In this document: piece by piece, positions 25,128-34,480 of the stretch
Position numbering within the stretch: position 1 is the first letter of the stretch
Layout of the letters: every line of letters begins with the position of its first letter
Source: CBDCXE01 sp965223725 [NCBI: Nitrospinota bacterium]
GTDB taxonomy: Bacteria > Nitrospinota_A > UBA7883
DNA length: 64,000 nucleotides
Direction of reading: 5' to 3'
Assembly (NCBI GenBank): GCA_965223725.1
Contig: CBDCXE010000005.1
Span: 1 to 64,000, forward strand
Translations under genes and position numbers: made by a program
The notes under the pieces: generated by a model
What the model was told of the DNA's origin: nothing
Seen by the model: only the letters and a program-made list of their open reading frames with translations
The model's database searches: none

Positions 25128-26942
25128 ATGAGTGAGAACATAACAAAGCCTCGCATATATATCGGCATGGGAACATGTGGAATCGCCTCTGGCGGGCAGG
25201 AAGTACGCGCCGCTGTGGAAGAGCATGTATCGGCCGGTAACATGGCCGTCGATGTGATAGACACAGCCTGCGCCGGTATGTGTTTCGCCGAAGTGATGAT
25301 GGATATCCATATCCCGGAGCACAGCCGGGTCATATACCACAAGGTCAAACCGACTGATGTGCCCGGCATCCTGGATGAACATATCGGCGGCGGCGCCCCG
25401 TTCAAGAAAAAGGCGTTGGCTCAATGGAAAAATGGCGAACCCGCATATGACGGCATCCCTACTTTTGATGAGCTGCCGCTCAATGCAAAGCAGAACCGGT
25501 TCATCCTGCACAACTGCGGGATCATCGACCCGGACAGCCTGGACGATTATATAGCCAGCGGCGGATATAACGCGCTGAAGAAAGTGCTGGTCGAAGAGAA
25601 ATGGACCCCGGAGGCTGTCGTCAAGTTTATCGAGGATTCCAAGCTGCGCGGCCGGGGCGGCGGCGGGTTCGACACCGGCTGGAAATGGGGCGAGTGCGCC
25701 AAATATGAAAATGACGAGAAGTTCATCCTGTGCAACGCCGACGAGGGCGACCCGGGCGCTTTCATGGATCGCGCGCTGTTGGAGGGTGATCCGCACTCGG
25801 TGATCGAAGGGATGATTATTGGTGGCTACGCCATAGGCGCCACGTTCGGCTATATCTATTGCCGCGCCGAATATCCGCAGGCTGTCCAGCGCCTCAACAA
25901 AGCGCTGCAAGACGCCAGGGACAAAAACCTGCTGGGCAAAAACATATTAGGCTCCGGTTACGATCTCGATATCATCGTCAAGGAGGGCGCTGGCGCGTTT
26001 GTGTGCGGCGAATCGACCGCACTGCAATATTCTATAGAAGGCGAACGTGGTATGCCCCGCCCCCGCCCCCCACAATCGGTGGAGGCGGGCCTTTGGGACA
26101 AGCCGACGGTGCTGAACAATGTGGAGACCTTTTCCAATGTTCCTCGAATAGTCAATGTGGGGCTGGAAAAGTATCTGAGCTATGGCACGGAGAAAAGCGG
26201 CGGCACGAAAATATTCGCCATGTCCGGCGCCATCAAAAACGCCGGGCTGATCGAAGTGCCGATCGGGATGACGCTGCGCGAGGTCATCTTCGATGTGGGT
26301 GGCGGCATACCGAAAAAGAAAGATTTCAAGGCCATTGCCATCGGCGGCCCGTCGGGTGGCTGCCTGCCGGAGTCGTGCCTCGATCTTACGGTCGATTTCG
26401 AGACTTTGACCGAGGCGAAGGCTATGATGGGCTCTGGCTCCATGGTTGTCTGCGACGAGACGACATGCATGGTGGAGCTGTCCCGCTTTTTCATGGAGTT
26501 TTGCGCCGATGAATCGTGCGGCAAATGCACCCCGTGCCGGGTGGGCAACACCGTCCTGCTCGATATCCTGACCCGGATCACAAAGGGCGAGGGGCGGATG
26601 GAGGACCTGGACCTTATGGAGGAGCTGGGCGAGGAGATCATGGCCATGTCGCTGTGCGGGCTGGGTAAATCTTCGCCGCAGCCGATGCTCAGTTGTCTGC
26701 ACTATTTCCGTGATGAATTCGAAAAGCATATTGTCGACAAGATCTGCCCCACGGCCCAGTGTGTCGGCCTGCACAGATACGAGATAGTCCCGGAAGCGTG
26801 CACCAAATGCGGCGCATGCATCAAACCATGCCCCACCGGCGCCATCATGGGCGGCAAAAAGGAAGTGCCCTTTCTCAACAAGGATCTTTGTATCGAGTGC
26901 AACGTATGTTACGAAAAATGCAACTTCCTTTCGATCATGTGA
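25128..26942 (+). CDS. nuoF: NuoF-type subunit with fused N-terminal ferredoxin-like domain and C-terminal 2[4Fe-4S] domain
   Basis: 604 aa, longer than canonical NuoF (about 430). Residues 8-95 form a thioredoxin-like 2Fe-2S domain (GTCGIASGG with Cys17, then DTACAGMCF with Cys48 and 52), replacing a separate NuoE. The 51-kDa core follows: GRGGGGFDTGWKWG (NADH/FMN glycine loop), CNADEGDPGAFMDR, AGAFVCGESTAL, and the N3 cluster CGKCTPCRVG. The last 60 residues add two 4Fe-4S motifs (CTKCGACIKPCP, CIECNVCYEKC). This layout is that of HydB/HoxF-like diaphorase subunits. It is the first gene of a 13-gene complex I operon and takes electrons from NADH. Confidence 0.9.
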   Translation: MSENITKPRIYIGMGTCGIASGGQEVRAAVEEHVSAGNMAVDVIDTACAGMCFAEVMMDIHIPEHSRVIYHKVKPTDVPGILDEHIGGGAPFKKKALAQWKNGEPAYDGIPTFDELPLNAKQNRFILHNCGIIDPDSLDDYIASGGYNALKKVLVEEKWTPEAVVKFIEDSKLRGRGGGGFDTGWKWGECAKYENDEKFILCNADEGDPGAFMDRALLEGDPHSVIEGMIIGGYAIGATFGYIYCRAEYPQAVQRLNKALQDARDKNLLGKNILGSGYDLDIIVKEGAGAFVCGESTALQYSIEGERGMPRPRPPQSVEAGLWDKPTVLNNVETFSNVPRIVNVGLEKYLSYGTEKSGGTKIFAMSGAIKNAGLIEVPIGMTLREVIFDVGGGIPKKKDFKAIAIGGPSGGCLPESCLDLTVDFETLTEAKAMMGSGSMVVCDETTCMVELSRFFMEFCADESCGKCTPCRVGNTVLLDILTRITKGEGRMEDLDLMEELGEEIMAMSLCGLGKSSPQPMLSCLHYFRDEFEKHIVDKICPTAQCVGLHRYEIVPEACTKCGACIKPCPTGAIMGGKKEVPFLNKDLCIECNVCYEKCNFLSIM

Positions 26943-26956
26943 CGGATAGATAGTAG

Positions 26957-29479
26957 ATGCCAGACAACCAAGTTACCCTGAAAATCGACGGCGTCGATGT
27001 GACCATCGAAGCCGGCAAAAAGATATATGACGCCGCGATGAAAGCTGGCGTCTATCTGCCGGGTCTCTGTTACGATCCGAAAATCACCCGGTTTGGCGGG
27101 TGCCGAATGTGCATTGTGGACGTGACCGCCCGAGGCAGGACAAGGTCGAAGTGGGCCTGTTGCGAGCCGGTGAAGGATGGTATCGAAGTCACCACCAACT
27201 CGGAGAAAATCCGCAAGAAACAACGGATCATGATGGAGTTTCTGCTCTCCGCCCATCCGCTCGACTGCCCCGTGTGCAACGCGTCGGGCGACTGCGGCCT
27301 GCAGGACGCCGCCTTTTTCGTCGGCCAGAAGCATGGCCGGATAGAAGCAAAGCGGTGGGACGAGCCGCTGGTGATCGACAACCCGGTGCTGGAGCGCGAT
27401 TATAACAAATGCATCATGTGCGGCAAATGCGTGGTGATCTGCGACGAGGTGCAGGGCAACGGCGCCATCGGGTTCCAGAGCCGCGGATACAAATCGGAAG
27501 TCGGCACCCCGTTCCGGATTCCGCTGGAGTGCGACTATTGCGGGCAATGCCTGCACGTATGCCCCACCGGCTCGTTTCTGGATCATACGGAGCAGTATAA
27601 GGGCCACGCCTGGGAATATGAAAAGACAGAGACCATCTGCCCCTACTGCGCGGTGGGCTGCACCATCGTGATGAACGTGAAAGCGGGCGATGTGGTGAAA
27701 GTGACATCGAACGACTATACAGGCGTGAACAACGGCAACCTGTGCGCCCGGGGCCGGTTTGGGCATGGCGCCATACAGGCGGCCAGCCGGCTGAAAAGCG
27801 CCGCCGTCCGGAACGGTCAAACGCTGGAACCCGCAGAGACAGACAACGCCCTGGATGTGGCGGCCCAACGTTTAAAAGAAATTACTGAGAAGCATGGACC
27901 GGAATCTGTGGCGGTGATCGCGTCGGAGACCATGACCAACGAGGACGCATACCTGCTGCAAAAGTTTTTCCGGGCCGGGCTGAAATCGAACCAGCTCGAT
28001 ACATTATCCAACATACGTAACAACGCGCTGAACGCTTCCATGTTCGACCAGTTCGGGTCGTCCGCTCCCATATGCGATTATGATGAGATAAACAAGGCCG
28101 GCTCGTTTCTCTTCTTCGGGTGTGACGCGGAGAAGGAGAACCCGGTGATCGCCAACATGATCCGTTCCGCCATGCGGGACAATCATACACCGCTGTTCAT
28201 CGCCAACGTCCGCAACACCCTGTTCCGCCCGGCGGAGAGGATGAGCGTCAATTACAAATACGGGTCGGAGACGGTCTTGCTGTCGGCGATAATGGACGCA
28301 GTTGACAACAAGGACGCGGGCACGGCTGAAGCGACGGGCCTGGATAGCGAGACAATAAAAGATTTTGCCGCCGCCATAAACAAGGCTGGAACGCCGCTGA
28401 TCCTGATGGGTAAGGAGATCCATGATCATCCGATGTCTGTCGATATTGTGAAGGCTGTGTCGAAGCTGGCGAAACAGCTGGGCGGGAAAACGCTGATCTA
28501 CAGAGAGCATGCGAACAGCCAGGGTCTGAACGATATGGGTGTATCGTCCACACATTTGCCCGGCTATATGGAAGCGGGCGACCCGGCGACATCCAGACAC
28601 TATTCAGAAAAATGGGGTGTGGATGTGCCTGTCTTCCACAAACCGGACAGCAATATATTCGACCGGCTGGAGGCGGGCGAAATCAAAGGGCTGCTGGTGA
28701 TGGGGTGTGACCCGATCAGCCAGTATATAGACGGGCAGTTTGTGCGGCAGGCGATACAACGGGCGGAGTGCCTGGTGGTTGCCGGCGCCTACGCGACGGC
28801 CACTTCGGAGCTGGCGGATGTTTTGGTCCCCACCTGCGTCGCGGCGGAACGGGACGGGACCTATACGAACAATGAGGGCCGCATACAGCATGTCCGCAAA
28901 AGCGTCGGCCCGGCGGGCGCCGGCCTGGCGGAATGGCAGGTGATAAACGGCCTTGCCAAACGTATGGATATAGACATTGGCAGCTACAACGGCTGTGATG
29001 AAATATCGCAAGAGATAAAGGAAACCGTGCCTGGCTATAAAGTTATGACCAACAAAATGTCGGCCAAAAAAGGCGCTTTGGTGGATTATCAACGTAAAGG
29101 TTTGCAAACGAGGAGCCTGGAGTTTGACACGGATGCTGTGAAAGTCGCCAGTGACAACTCCTATAACACTTTGGCGCTGTTGGGTAATTCACTTTATCAC
29201 CTGGGTGTGACCAGTCGGCAATCTGAAACGTTGAACAAAATCGAGTCGCGGGCGTATGTGGAGATGAACCCGGATGACGCTTCCAAGGCGGGGCTGAATG
29301 AAGGTGACAGCGCCCGGATAGAATCGAACCAGGGGACGATCACCGCCTCGGTGCGGGTCACTGACAAATCGCCTGCGGGTGTTGTGTTTCTGCCGATAAA
29401 TTTTGAAAACGCGCCGGCCACGCACCTTGTCTACAGGAACGATGACGTGACCATGGTCAAGATCAGCCGGGCGGAATGA
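26957..29479 (+). CDS. nuoG: NuoG-type subunit, FdhA/molybdopterin-oxidoreductase-like
   Basis: 840 aa. Domain order: N-terminal 2Fe-2S ferredoxin with GLCYDPKITRFGGCRMC, the His-Cys 4Fe-4S motif HPLDCPVCNASGDC, two 4Fe-4S motifs (CIMCGKCVVIC, CDYCGQCLHVCP), then the molybdopterin-type domain starting CPYCAVGC with a fourth Cys in NLCARGRFG. It is closer to formate dehydrogenase alpha subunits than to classic NuoG. However, at the position of the FDH catalytic Sec/Cys (the 'ARxCH' segment) the sequence reads SNIRNNAL, so no catalytic Cys/Sec is present. It most likely serves electron relay in complex I. It starts 14 nt after nuoF. Confidence 0.87.
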   Translation: MPDNQVTLKIDGVDVTIEAGKKIYDAAMKAGVYLPGLCYDPKITRFGGCRMCIVDVTARGRTRSKWACCEPVKDGIEVTTNSEKIRKKQRIMMEFLLSAHPLDCPVCNASGDCGLQDAAFFVGQKHGRIEAKRWDEPLVIDNPVLERDYNKCIMCGKCVVICDEVQGNGAIGFQSRGYKSEVGTPFRIPLECDYCGQCLHVCPTGSFLDHTEQYKGHAWEYEKTETICPYCAVGCTIVMNVKAGDVVKVTSNDYTGVNNGNLCARGRFGHGAIQAASRLKSAAVRNGQTLEPAETDNALDVAAQRLKEITEKHGPESVAVIASETMTNEDAYLLQKFFRAGLKSNQLDTLSNIRNNALNASMFDQFGSSAPICDYDEINKAGSFLFFGCDAEKENPVIANMIRSAMRDNHTPLFIANVRNTLFRPAERMSVNYKYGSETVLLSAIMDAVDNKDAGTAEATGLDSETIKDFAAAINKAGTPLILMGKEIHDHPMSVDIVKAVSKLAKQLGGKTLIYREHANSQGLNDMGVSSTHLPGYMEAGDPATSRHYSEKWGVDVPVFHKPDSNIFDRLEAGEIKGLLVMGCDPISQYIDGQFVRQAIQRAECLVVAGAYATATSELADVLVPTCVAAERDGTYTNNEGRIQHVRKSVGPAGAGLAEWQVINGLAKRMDIDIGSYNGCDEISQEIKETVPGYKVMTNKMSAKKGALVDYQRKGLQTRSLEFDTDAVKVASDNSYNTLALLGNSLYHLGVTSRQSETLNKIESRAYVEMNPDDASKAGLNEGDSARIESNQGTITASVRVTDKSPAGVVFLPINFENAPATHLVYRNDDVTMVKISRAE

Positions 29480-29498
29480 AAAGCGGATGGAAATTCAG

Positions 29499-29526
29499 TT
29501 GACTAAAAGCTTTAAAATGATAGACT
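29499..29526 (+). promoter_or_regulatory. Possible internal promoter before nuoA
   Basis: TTGACT (29499-29504), 16 nt, TAGACT (29521-29526), in the 86-nt gap between nuoG and nuoA, the largest gap in the operon. It could allow the membrane module to be made separately from F-G. This is inference from a box match. Confidence 0.35.
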
Positions 29527-29565
29527 TTGCGCCTTTGGGCATGGCAACCGACAGGAGCTTGTAAA

Positions 29566-29919
29566 ATGAGCCAGTATATTCCGGTTCTTTTGATGATCAT
29601 AATCGCCGGTGGTGTGGCCGCCGCCATGATCGGCCTGTCAGAATTTTTCGGGCCGAAACTGAAGTTCCGGGAAAAAATGGAACCGTTCGAGTGTGGCGAG
29701 AACCAGATAGCATCGCCAAAACAGCGGTTCTCCGTCCGGTTCTACATCATCGCCATGCTTTTCATCATATTCGATATAGAAGCTGTTTTCCTGTTCCCAT
29801 GGGCGGTGATTTTTCAGCCATTGGGGATGTTCGGGTTTGTGGAGATGATGATTTTCATACTGATACTGGCCGTCGGCCTGGCTTATGTCTGGAAAAAAGG
29901 AGCGCTGGAATGGGAATAG
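29566..29919 (+). CDS. nuoA: NADH-quinone oxidoreductase subunit A
   Basis: 117 aa with three transmembrane helices. The conserved loop FRVKMEPFECGEN-type segment appears as EKMEPFECGENQIASPKQRF and carries the active/deactive-linked Cys; FSVRFYIIAMLFIIFDIEAVFLFPWAV follows in part as FIIFDIEAVFLFPWA. The frame is open from 29527, but the ATG at 29566 has GGAG upstream and the right family start. It overlaps nuoB by 10 nt. Confidence 0.95.
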   Translation: MSQYIPVLLMIIIAGGVAAAMIGLSEFFGPKLKFREKMEPFECGENQIASPKQRFSVRFYIIAMLFIIFDIEAVFLFPWAVIFQPLGMFGFVEMMIFILILAVGLAYVWKKGALEWE

Positions 29920-30482
29920 AAGGCGAGGGCGAGATGAGCGAAACTCACGAAATGGTGGAGGCGCAAGCCGCCCTGTCGGACAGCGTGATCATCACCCAGT
30001 TGGACAAGGTGGTCGCCTGGGGTCGTAAATACAGTTTTTTCCTCTATCCGTTTGTCACCGCGTGTTGCGGGATGGAGTTTATGAGCGTGGCCGGCCCACG
30101 GTACGATCTGGATCGGTTCGGCGCTGCGCTGCCCCGGTTCTCGCCCCGTCAGGCGGACCTGCTGATGGTGGTGGGGACAATCAGCCATAAACAGGCGCGG
30201 ATATTGGTGAAGGTATATAACCAGATGACAGAGCCGAAATGGGTGTTTGCGTTTGGCGCGTGCACTGTGTCGGGCGGCATGTACGACAATTACGCCACGG
30301 TGCAGGGGATAGACACCTTGATCCCTGTCGATATTTTTGTGCCCGGTTGCCCTCCGCGGCCGGAGATGGTGCTGGACGGGCTGGTGAAGCTGCAGGAAAA
30401 GGTGATCGAACAGACGCATTCGACGCCCGTGAAAGGTGTCTCGCCTGTTGGTGAGGCGGATGACAGGCTGATCACCGGATAG
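29910..30482 (+). CDS. nuoB: NADH-quinone oxidoreductase subunit B
   Basis: 190 aa, the peripheral-arm subunit holding cluster N2, which passes electrons to quinone. VTACCGMEFMSVAGPRYD has the tandem Cys, with a further Cys in ALGACTVSGGMYDNY-like FGACTVSGG and in VPGCPPRPEMVLDGL. The ATG at 29910 has AGGAG 7 nt upstream inside nuoA; ATG 29934 is an alternative. Confidence 0.95.
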   Translation: MGIEGEGEMSETHEMVEAQAALSDSVIITQLDKVVAWGRKYSFFLYPFVTACCGMEFMSVAGPRYDLDRFGAALPRFSPRQADLLMVVGTISHKQARILVKVYNQMTEPKWVFAFGACTVSGGMYDNYATVQGIDTLIPVDIFVPGCPPRPEMVLDGLVKLQEKVIEQTHSTPVKGVSPVGEADDRLITG

Positions 30483-30489
30483 TGAATAG

Positions 30490-31050
30490 ATGAGCGATAC
30501 TGAAAACAACGAAACAGAAGAAACAACCGCCGTTGACGAGTCTGCGGTGATGCGTCTTGCCAAACAGAAGTTTGGTGATTCTGGCGTGCTGATCCATTCC
30601 CACAACAATTTTGGGGATGACACCATCGTGGTCCAGCCGGAAGATATTCTGGAAGTGATGGAGTTTCTCAGAAACGATCCGGAGTGTGCCTTTGACTTGA
30701 TGATGGATCTGACCGCTGTTGACTATCTCGGCGCGGAAAATATGCTTCCATATATGGATCAGCTCAATTCGAGATATGAGGTTGTTTATCACCTCTACTC
30801 TGTTGAGAAAAACCAGAGGATTCGCGTCAAGGCGCCGTTGCAGGAGGATAACTGCTTTATCAACTCGGTGACCGGGATATGGGCCGGGGCGGACTGGTTC
30901 GAGCGGGAGGCCTGGGACCTGTATGGCGTGGTGTTCCGGGGCCATCATGATCTGCGGCGGATCTTGCTGTATGAGGGGTTCGAAGGGCACCCGTTGCGCA
31001 AGGATTACCCGAAAAATAAACGACAGCCCGAGATTGGGCCGAGGAATTAG
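30490..31050 (+). CDS. nuoC: NADH-quinone oxidoreductase subunit C
   Basis: 186 aa, the 30-kDa subunit. The conserved C-terminal block WAGADWFEREAWDLYGVVFRGH (in part WFEREAWDLYGVVF), then LRRILLYEGFEGHPLRKDYP, is diagnostic. The N-terminal 30 residues are acidic and variable. It is separate from nuoD, not fused as in E. coli, and starts 7 nt after nuoB. Confidence 0.95.
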   Translation: MSDTENNETEETTAVDESAVMRLAKQKFGDSGVLIHSHNNFGDDTIVVQPEDILEVMEFLRNDPECAFDLMMDLTAVDYLGAENMLPYMDQLNSRYEVVYHLYSVEKNQRIRVKAPLQEDNCFINSVTGIWAGADWFEREAWDLYGVVFRGHHDLRRILLYEGFEGHPLRKDYPKNKRQPEIGPRN

Positions 31051-31058
31051 ATATAGAT

Positions 31059-32267
31059 ATGACAGAGCCTTCAGTGGAATACGATTTTCATAAGGTAAGC
31101 CATACCGAGCCTATGGTGATCAACATGGGCCCGTCCCACCCGGCGACCCATGGCACGGTGAAGTTCCTGCTGACCCTGGATGGCGAGACTATCGAGGAAA
31201 TCGATGTGGAGATCGGCTATCTGCACCGGGCGTTCGAGAAGGAGTCCGAGGACCAGCGCTGGAACGGCGTGTTTCCATACACCGACCGGCTCGACTATAC
31301 GGCCAGCGCGCTCAACAACGTCGGCTATGCGTTGGCGGTGGAGAAATTGATCGGGATTGAGACGCCGGAACGTTGCCAGTATATCCGCGTTATCATCAGC
31401 GAGCTGGCCCGGATGAGCGGGCATTACACCAACCTGGCGGCGGGCGCGCTGGAACTGGGCGCGTTGACTGCGTTTATATATTTCGTCGAGGCGCGGGAGC
31501 TGCTTTGGGACGTGATCGAATCGGTCTGCGGCGCGCGTCTGACCCATAACTATGTGCGGATCGGCGGGCTGGTCAGCGACCTGCCGGACGGGTTCAACGA
31601 TCATGTGGCAAAAGTGTTCAAACGCAACCGCGAGCTGTATGACGATTTCGCAAAGCTGCTGCTGAAAAACAGAATATTCCTGGATCGGATGCGGGACACC
31701 GGCGGGATATCGAAAGAAGACGCCATTGAATGGGGCTTTACCGGGCCATGCCTGCGGGCATGCGGCGTGGCGTATGATGTGCGCAAGGCGTCGCCATACC
31801 TGGTGTATGACAAGCTCGATTTCGAGATACCGATAGGCGAAACCGGCGACAACCTGGACCGGTTCCTGGTGCGGATGGAAGAGCTGAACCAGTCGATGCG
31901 GATAGTGGAACAGTGTATCGAGCAGATTCCGGAGGGTCCAATTAACATAGATGATCCACGATGGCGGCAACCGTCCAAGGACGACATATTCAACGACATG
32001 GAATCGATGATATTCCATTTCAAAACGGTCATCGACGGCCAGCATGTGCCGAAGGGAGAAACGTATCACGCCGTGGAGGGCGCCAATGGTGAGCTCGGTT
32101 TTTATATAGTATCCAACGGCAGCGGCAAACCGTGGAAATGCCGGGTGCGACCGCCGAGTTTCGCGCTGACATCCGCCATGCCGCTCCTTGTTAAGGGCAG
32201 CCTGCTGGCGGATCTTATCCCGACGTTCGACATGATCAACCTGATCGGCGGAGAGTGCGACAGATGA
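31059..32267 (+). CDS. nuoD: NADH-quinone oxidoreductase subunit D
   Basis: 402 aa, the 49-kDa subunit forming the quinone cavity with NuoB and H. It begins with NMGPSHPATHGTVKFLLTLD, then EIGYLHRAFEK, DYTASALNNVGY, RMSGHYTNLAAGALELGA and the end DLIPTFDMINLIGGECDR. The C-terminal Asp-Arg and His residues of the quinone site are present. The stop overlaps the nuoH start (ATGA). Confidence 0.97.
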   Translation: MTEPSVEYDFHKVSHTEPMVINMGPSHPATHGTVKFLLTLDGETIEEIDVEIGYLHRAFEKESEDQRWNGVFPYTDRLDYTASALNNVGYALAVEKLIGIETPERCQYIRVIISELARMSGHYTNLAAGALELGALTAFIYFVEARELLWDVIESVCGARLTHNYVRIGGLVSDLPDGFNDHVAKVFKRNRELYDDFAKLLLKNRIFLDRMRDTGGISKEDAIEWGFTGPCLRACGVAYDVRKASPYLVYDKLDFEIPIGETGDNLDRFLVRMEELNQSMRIVEQCIEQIPEGPINIDDPRWRQPSKDDIFNDMESMIFHFKTVIDGQHVPKGETYHAVEGANGELGFYIVSNGSGKPWKCRVRPPSFALTSAMPLLVKGSLLADLIPTFDMINLIGGECDR

Positions 32268-33358
32268 TCAATGCGGCTGAAGTTGTGGAGATGATTTTCA
32301 AGATCGCGTTTGTGCTGGGGTTGAACCTCGGCTTCTTCGCGCCGGTGCTGGCATGGGTGGAGCGGAAACAGTCGGCCGTCATGCAGGACCGGATCGGGGC
32401 GAACCGGGCGGCAATTTTTGGAATCACGTTGATCGGGCTTTTTCATTCGCTGGCGGACGCGATAAAACTGATATTTAAAGAAGATTTCGTGCCCCGTGGC
32501 GCGGAAGATATTTTGCACAAGTTGGCGCCGGTGCTGGCGGTGATACCGGCATTAATAGTGTTTGCCGCCATACCGTTCGGCGGGCAGTACACCCTTTGGG
32601 GTCATAAAGTAAACCTGGTGATCGCCGATCTGGACGTGGGTGTGCTCTACGTTTTTGCCATCGCCTCGTTGGCGACATATGGTGTGGTTATAGCCGGCTG
32701 GGCGTCGAATAATAACTGGTCGATCCTGGGCGGGCTGAGGGCCGCGGCGCAGATGTTCAGTTATGAAGTGGCCATGGGGCTGACCATCATCGGGCTGATC
32801 ATGTATTACCAGTCCCTGAGCCTGGTGGAGATCGTGGCGAAACAGGAAAACTTTTTCCATTGGGGCATCATCTGGCACTTCCCGGCGTTCATCCTGTTCC
32901 TGGCATGCGCGGTGGCGGAAAACAAAAGGGTGCCGTTCGACGCGCCGGAGGCGGAGTCGGAGCTGGTGGCCGGGTACTTTACCGAATATTCCGGGATGAA
33001 ATTCGTGATGTTCTGGACCGCTGAGTTTATAGAGATGGTGACCATATCCGGTTTGTGCGTCACGTTGTTTCTGGGCGGGCATCATATACCGTTTGTTACG
33101 GTCGCCGGGCTGATCGAATTCTTCAGTTTCCTGGGCGATAACGGAGCCAACATCGCGGCGATGCTGGTGGGGATTGCGGTGTTCGTGATCAAGCTGATAT
33201 TGATACTGGTGCTCCAGATGGCGATCCGCTGGACCATGCCGCGGTTTCGGTATGACCAGATAATGAAGCTGGGGTGGAAGATGATCCTGCCTCTGTCGCT
33301 GGTATGGATATTTCTCGTCGGCGTCGCAATCCTTTCCGGATTGATGCCGAGTATATAA
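32264..33358 (+). CDS. nuoH: NADH-quinone oxidoreductase subunit H
   Basis: 364 aa, about eight transmembrane helices. It links the quinone site to the proton pumps. Signatures: VLAWVERKQSAVMQDRIGAN, KLIFKEDFVP, QMFSYEVAMGLTIIG, and PFDAPEAESELVAGYFTEYS. The ATG at 32264 overlaps the nuoD stop; an in-frame GTG at 32255 is less likely. Confidence 0.96.
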   Translation: MINAAEVVEMIFKIAFVLGLNLGFFAPVLAWVERKQSAVMQDRIGANRAAIFGITLIGLFHSLADAIKLIFKEDFVPRGAEDILHKLAPVLAVIPALIVFAAIPFGGQYTLWGHKVNLVIADLDVGVLYVFAIASLATYGVVIAGWASNNNWSILGGLRAAAQMFSYEVAMGLTIIGLIMYYQSLSLVEIVAKQENFFHWGIIWHFPAFILFLACAVAENKRVPFDAPEAESELVAGYFTEYSGMKFVMFWTAEFIEMVTISGLCVTLFLGGHHIPFVTVAGLIEFFSFLGDNGANIAAMLVGIAVFVIKLILILVLQMAIRWTMPRFRYDQIMKLGWKMILPLSLVWIFLVGVAILSGLMPSI

Positions 33359-33366
33359 AAACAGAT

Positions 33367-33969
33367 ATGGCTATTACAGTAAAGAAAATCGATCGTAACG
33401 TGGAGATGACGCTGTGGGAGCGCTCCTATATTCCGGAGATGATCCGGGGTATCGGCATCACCATGCGGCATTTTTTCAGCAACATGATTGGGCTGATAAA
33501 GGAAGCGCTCGGCGGGGCGGAGCACAGGAAGATAATGACGGTCTACTATCCGGAGGAGGACCCGATCGTGCCGGCGGCCTATCGTGGGCGCCCGGTGCTG
33601 GTCCGCGCGGAGGACGGCTATGAAAAATGCGTGGCCTGCGGGTTGTGCGAGGTGGTCTGCCCGCCCCACTGCATCAGCATCATCGGCGGCGAACGGGAAA
33701 ACGGCGACCGATTTCCTTCTTCATACACGTTGGACGGCTCCCGTTGCATATTCTGCGGACTGTGCGAGGAGGCCTGCCCGAAGGAGGCGATTGTGATGAG
33801 CGCCGACTGGAAAGACCTGTGCGAGCGGGACCGGTCGAAAATGATATACAGCAAGGAAGACCTGCTCTATCCGGAGCGCAACCTGAAAACCCGGCTGGAT
33901 GTAATCCGGGACAAATATTACAGCGAAGCCCGGTTCCGGCCAACCGACGGCAAAGGCGGATCGGAATAA
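33367..33969 (+). CDS. nuoI: NADH-quinone oxidoreductase subunit I
   Basis: 200 aa with the two 4Fe-4S motifs of clusters N6a/N6b: CVACGLCEVVCPPHCI and CIFCGLCEEACPKEAI. The N-terminal helix includes GIGITMRHFF, which packs on NuoH. The start at 33367 is 8 nt after nuoH; the frame is open from 33274, inside nuoH. Confidence 0.96.
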   Translation: MAITVKKIDRNVEMTLWERSYIPEMIRGIGITMRHFFSNMIGLIKEALGGAEHRKIMTVYYPEEDPIVPAAYRGRPVLVRAEDGYEKCVACGLCEVVCPPHCISIIGGERENGDRFPSSYTLDGSRCIFCGLCEEACPKEAIVMSADWKDLCERDRSKMIYSKEDLLYPERNLKTRLDVIRDKYYSEARFRPTDGKGGSE

Positions 33970-33974
33970 ACAGT

Positions 33975-34472
33975 ATGGAAGTTATAGTTTTTTACATTGT
34001 GGCGGCGATATCGATCGCCTGCGCGCTGACCATGATAACGGCGCGCAAGCCGGTGACCTCCGCCCTGTTCCTGGTGGCGGTTATGTTCTGCCTGGCGGTG
34101 TTGTTCGTACTTTTGAACGCGCACCTTATCGCCGTATTACAGATATTGATCTACGCCGGCGCCATTATGGTTTTATTCATGTTCGTGATGATGCTGCTCA
34201 ACCTTCGGGAAAAAGAGGGTAAGGCGACGCTTCACACGTCGAAGTTCCAGATTGCTGGTGTCGGGGCGATGAGCCTGTTGCTGATACCGTTCATGTATAT
34301 GATGACCGTGAACAGCCCGGAAGGGCCTGGGGCCATGGATGGGTTCGGGACCACCGCCGAAGTGGGAAAACTTTTGTATACAGATTATATGCTGCCGTTC
34401 GAGATCGCGTCGGTGTTACTGCTGGTGGCGCTGGTGGGTGCGGTGGTTCTTACGAAGATAAAGCTGAGGTAG
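33975..34472 (+). CDS. nuoJ: NADH-quinone oxidoreductase subunit J
   Basis: 165 aa with five transmembrane helices. The pi-bulge helix region is typical: LNAHLIAVLQILIYAGAIMV followed by LFMFVMMLLNL. The ATG at 33975 follows nuoI by 5 nt. The frame is open from 33627 within nuoI, but that part is a shadow. Confidence 0.95.
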   Translation: MEVIVFYIVAAISIACALTMITARKPVTSALFLVAVMFCLAVLFVLLNAHLIAVLQILIYAGAIMVLFMFVMMLLNLREKEGKATLHTSKFQIAGVGAMSLLLIPFMYMMTVNSPEGPGAMDGFGTTAEVGKLLYTDYMLPFEIASVLLLVALVGAVVLTKIKLR

Positions 34473-34480
34473 CTGGGGAT

